Position numbers and translations under genes: made by a program. DNA of 7,958 bases from positions 1 to 7,958 of the forward strand of contig CANQCX010000089.1 of the NCBI GenBank assembly GCA_947591115.1, given 5' to 3'. Positions 5,602 to 7,958 of this stretch are shown here, piece after piece. The notes below the pieces were generated by a model that saw nothing but the letters and a program-made list of their open reading frames with translations, was not told the DNA's origin and searched no databases. Position 1 is the first letter of the stretch, and each line of letters opens with the position of its first letter. The DNA comes from an uncultured Lachnospiraceae bacterium. Lineage in GTDB: Bacteria; Bacillota; Clostridia; Lachnospirales; Lachnospiraceae.

Positions 5602-7557
5602 ATGTTATATCAGATTAACAACGGCGCAGTCGCGTTTGCGGATGACGTCATTTTACACAATGTTTTTTTTGAAATCCGGAATACGGAAAAAATTGCTGTG
5701 GTCGGAAGGAACGGATGCGGGAAAACCACGCTTTTAAAGCTGATCGCGGGAGAAGTGGAGCTGGAAAAACGAGACAGCGACGAGGATGTTTTTATCGCGT
5801 CGGCAGGAAATCCGCAGATCGGATATTTAAAACAGATTGCATTTGAGGATCCTTCCATTTCGCTGGAGCAGGAGATACGAAAAGTATTTGCGCCAATGGA
5901 ACGCAGAAAAGCCGAACTGGAAGCGGCGGCAAAGAAGCTGGAAACGGATTATTCCGATGAAAAGGTGCGGCGCTATACGGAAATGGAGGAAGCGTTTCAA
6001 AACGACGGCGGCTATTATTTTGAAAAAGAATATGACGTGCTGCTCCGTAAATTCGGATTTTCGGAGGAGGAGCAAAAAAAACCGCTGCGAGATTTTTCCG
6101 GAGGGCAGCAGACGAAAATTGCGTTTATTAAGCTGCTGCTAAGCAAACCGGACATTCTGCTTTTGGACGAACCCACGAACCATCTGGATATTACGACGAT
6201 CGAGTGGCTGGAGGGATATTTGAAAAACTATCCGAAAGCGGTGGTCGTGGTGTCCCATGACCGTATGTTTCTGGATAATATTGCGGATGTGGTTTATGAG
6301 ATCGAGTACGGGAGCGTCCGGCGTTATCCCGGAAATTATACAAATTTCGTTGCACGAAAAAAAGAAAATTACGAAAAACAGCAGAAAGACTATCTTGCGC
6401 AGCAGAAGGAAATCGAGCGTCTGCAGCGCATGGTAGACCGGTTTAAAAATAAACCGACTAAGGTTTCTATGGCGCGCTCCAAACAGAAAATGATCGAGCA
6501 TATGGAGCGGATCGAGTCGCCGGATCGTTTTGATACGCGAACGTTTCATGCCAATTTCCAACCCGTACAGGAAAGCGGAAAAGATGTGCTGTTGGTTCAT
6601 AAGCTGCAGATCGGCTATGACCGTCCTCTTTCTGAGATTTCTCTGGAAATGAAAAAAGGCGAAAAGCTCGGAATTCTGGGCGGGAACGGACTTGGAAAAT
6701 CAACCTTTTTGAAAACGCTTGTAGGGCAGATTCCTCCGCTGTCCGGCGAATATGGATTTGGCACAAATGTCCAGATCGGATATTTTGACCAGCAGATGGC
6801 GATGTACCAGAGCGATAAAACGGTTCTGGAGGATTATTGGGATGAATTTCCGAATCTGACGGAAACGGAGGCGCGCAGTGCGCTTGGCGCGTTTTTATTT
6901 ACGCAGGAGGACGTTTTTAAGCAGATCTCCATGCTTTCCGGAGGAGAAAAAGTGCGCTTGGCGCTTTGCAAGATCTTTAAGAGGAGACCGAATGTGCTGA
7001 TTTTGGACGAACCGACGAACCATATGGATATCGTGGGGAAAGAAACGCTGGAATCCATGCTGAAAGATTATACGGGCACGCTTCTTTTTGTTTCGCATGA
7101 CCGTTATTTTGTAAAAAAGGTCGCCGACCGGCTTTTGGTATTTGAGGACGGAACCGCAAATCTCTACCAGTTTGGGTTTGAAGAATATCAAAAGAAGCTG
7201 GACGAGGAAGCGGCGGCTTTGGAGAATTCCTATAAAGGAAATCCGGTGTTTGGCGGCTTAATCAGCCAAAACGGCGCGAATTTGCAGCCAAAGGAGAAGC
7301 AGCCGAAAAAAGCCTATTACAATCCGGGAAAGGAGCGTTCCCGTCTGGGAAAAAAAGTGCAGCAGGCTGAGGAGTCGCTGGCGGAAAAAGAGGCGCGTCT
7401 GGAAGAACTAAAAGCGGAATACCTCCGTCCGGAATATCAGTCCAGCTACTCGAAGCTGACGGAGCTTCAGAATGAGATCGAACGCATGGAAGCGGAGGTG
7501 CTTTCGGATATGGAAAAATGGGAGGAGCTTTCTTTAAAATTGGAGGAATTGAGCTGA
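5602..7557 (+). CDS. ABC-F family ATP-binding protein (two ABC domains)
   Basis: Soluble ABC-F ATPase of 651 residues; relatives act on the ribosome, as translation factors or, in some subgroups, as antibiotic-resistance proteins. NBD1 has Walker A GRNGCGKTT (35-43), signature FSGGQ (165-169), Walker B LLLDEPTNHLD (186-196) and H-loop VSHDR (217-221). The interdomain linker (about 245-325) is charged and helical, with the ABC-F-typical NKPTKVSMARSKQKM. NBD2 has Walker A GGNGLGKST (360-368), signature LSGGE (445-449), Walker B LILDEPTNHMD (466-476) and H-loop VSHDR (497-501). There are no membrane segments, which excludes a transporter. A Lys/Glu-rich C-terminal tail (about 570-651) should form a coiled coil, as in the YdiF/Uup-like groups. 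The start follows GGGAG (5591-5595). The subgroup cannot be fixed by eye, so no symbol is given; a resistance role is not supported by anything visible here. Confidence 0.95.
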   Translation: MLYQINNGAVAFADDVILHNVFFEIRNTEKIAVVGRNGCGKTTLLKLIAGEVELEKRDSDEDVFIASAGNPQIGYLKQIAFEDPSISLEQEIRKVFAPMERRKAELEAAAKKLETDYSDEKVRRYTEMEEAFQNDGGYYFEKEYDVLLRKFGFSEEEQKKPLRDFSGGQQTKIAFIKLLLSKPDILLLDEPTNHLDITTIEWLEGYLKNYPKAVVVVSHDRMFLDNIADVVYEIEYGSVRRYPGNYTNFVARKKENYEKQQKDYLAQQKEIERLQRMVDRFKNKPTKVSMARSKQKMIEHMERIESPDRFDTRTFHANFQPVQESGKDVLLVHKLQIGYDRPLSEISLEMKKGEKLGILGGNGLGKSTFLKTLVGQIPPLSGEYGFGTNVQIGYFDQQMAMYQSDKTVLEDYWDEFPNLTETEARSALGAFLFTQEDVFKQISMLSGGEKVRLALCKIFKRRPNVLILDEPTNHMDIVGKETLESMLKDYTGTLLFVSHDRYFVKKVADRLLVFEDGTANLYQFGFEEYQKKLDEEAAALENSYKGNPVFGGLISQNGANLQPKEKQPKKAYYNPGKERSRLGKKVQQAEESLAEKEARLEELKAEYLRPEYQSSYSKLTELQNEIERMEAEVLSDMEKWEELSLKLEELS

Positions 7558-7591
7558 CCTTACCGCAATACAAACAAATGCACGAATTTAA

Positions 7592-7619
7592 TTGCCGTTT
7601 CTTTTTATTATGGTATAAT
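7592..7619 (+). promoter_or_regulatory. Extended -10 promoter facing a terminator
   Basis: TGGTATAAT (7611-7619) is a perfect -10 with the TG extension. TTGCCG (7592-7597) is a 4-of-6 match to the -35 box, 16 bases upstream. Transcription would start near 7626, at the very base of the hairpin at 7628-7668. No credible + strand gene follows. It may be the stranded promoter of a displaced gene, the source of a very short RNA, or a chance AT-rich match. Confidence 0.5.
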
Positions 7620-7627
7620 GACGGTTA

Positions 7628-7675
7628 AAAAGCGGGAAATGCTTGATTTTTGGGCATTTCCCGCTTTTCTTGTTT
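7628..7675 (+). terminator. Likely bidirectional Rho-independent terminator
   Basis: A perfect 15-bp inverted repeat pairs 7628-7642 (AAAAGCGGGAAATGC) with 7654-7668 (GCATTTCCCGCTTTT) around an 11-base loop. On the + strand it ends in TTTTCTTGTTT, so it would end the DUF815/ABC-F transcript about 70 bases after the stop. Read from the - strand the same hairpin ends in TTTTTAA, so it can also stop transcription coming from the integrase gene. Its position between two convergent genes fits a shared terminator. Confidence 0.88.
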
Positions 7676-7706
7676 CTAATTTGTTACTGGTTCAGTGCAA
7701 AAAATA

Positions 7707-7958
7707 TTATTTTAACAGGTTTATGGTGTCCCGCAACTGGTCAATGGTCTTGTGGTTATACACCCTGTTTCCCACATCTTTTGACTTATGCCCCATCAGC
7801 ATATCAATACATTTTCTATTGCCCCCGGCATTGTCAAGGTTGGTTTCAAAAGTGTGCCTTGCTTCATGCGGGGTCTTGTCTGCATTTATCTTTTGCATGA
7901 CTTCATTCCAAAATTCATAATACTTGGTTTGTGAAATCTTTTTCCCCTGATAACTGAA
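7707..7958 (-). CDS. Tyrosine recombinase / phage-type integrase, C-terminal part (cut by window edge)
   Basis: The frame is open on the - strand from the window edge at 7958 to the stop at 7707-7709, giving the last 83 residues; an ATG at 7898 is internal, since 20 further codons upstream (FSYQGKKISQTKYYEFWNEV) read on without a stop. The catalytic C-terminal motifs are present in order: H-x-x-R in TPHEARHTF, the GH of LMGHKSKDVGNRVY, and the nucleophilic tyrosine in VYNHKT. The ending TIDQLRDTINLLK resembles integrases of Firmicute phages and integrative elements. It would cut and rejoin DNA at an attachment site. The N-terminal DNA-binding domain, and most of the element, lie outside the window to the right. 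There is no frameshift or stop in the visible part, so it may be an active gene. Confidence 0.92.
   Translation of the reverse strand, partial: FSYQGKKISQTKYYEFWNEVMQKINADKTPHEARHTFETNLDNAGGNRKCIDMLMGHKSKDVGNRVYNHKTIDQLRDTINLLK

Larger units (their letters stand above)
7558..7706. other. Non-coding junction between core genes and a probable mobile element
   Basis: This 149-base AT-rich stretch separates the ABC-F gene from the convergent integrase gene. It contains the extended -10 promoter and the perfect hairpin described separately. Integrase genes often lie next to their attachment site, so an att site could be here, but I see no tRNA gene end and cannot identify a duplicated core sequence because the other end of the element is outside the window. 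Confidence 0.4.

Noticed and set aside
5837..6142. A + strand frame of 101 codons within the ABC-F gene.
   Set aside because: It is an out-of-frame shadow rich in Arg/Lys/Trp, inside the well-supported NBD1 coding region.
7618..7920. A + strand reading frame of 100 codons starting at the ATG just after the TATAAT.
   Set aside because: It crosses the terminator hairpin and then lies antisense to the integrase, whose - strand frame has clear catalytic motifs. It has no ribosome binding site and no recognisable domain.
1..7958. CRISPR arrays, tRNA or rRNA genes, toxin-antitoxin or defence genes.
   Set aside because: I saw no regularly spaced direct repeats, no cloverleaf-like segments, and no such coding sequences in the window.

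Overview
The window reads as a stretch of chromosome from a Gram-positive Firmicute of the class Clostridia, most likely a Lachnospiraceae relative. The evidence is the moderate-to-low GC content, strong AGGAGG-type ribosome binding sites, the gene order pstA-pstB-phoU followed by a PhoP/PhoR-type two-component pair, and the family types of the other genes. The taxonomic call is inference from gene content and protein style, not from a search.

Positions 1-4170 are the downstream part of a phosphate-uptake and phosphate-sensing locus, all on the + strand. It holds the 3' part of pstA (permease), pstB (ATPase), phoU (signalling regulator, overlapping pstB by one base), then a PhoB/PhoP-type response regulator and a PhoR-type histidine kinase. 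The 70-base gap between phoU and the response regulator carries TTTTACA repeats, two of them exactly 11 bases apart, next to a TATAAT box. This looks like a PhoP box and an autoregulated promoter. The Pst transporter imports phosphate, PhoU is thought to relay transporter state to the sensor kinase, and the kinase/regulator pair in turn controls pst expression. pstS and pstC are expected just upstream of the window.

Positions 4171-7557 form a second + strand unit. A good sigma-A-type promoter (TTGTCA-17-TATAAT) precedes a DUF815-family AAA-type ATPase. An ABC-F protein with two nucleotide-binding domains follows 21 bases later and is probably co-transcribed.

Positions 7558-7706 are a short non-coding junction. 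It holds an extended -10 promoter that fires almost directly into a perfect 15-bp hairpin with T-tracts on both sides, a likely bidirectional terminator. Converging on it from the - strand is the C-terminal end of a tyrosine recombinase (integrase) that runs off the right edge, so a mobile element probably begins here.

Most of the window is ordinary core genome and I do not see a clearly new multi-gene system. The items most worth a second look are the candidate PhoP box, a terminator-like hairpin with a UACG tetraloop inside the phoR coding sequence, the promoter-into-terminator arrangement, and the mobile-element boundary at the right end.
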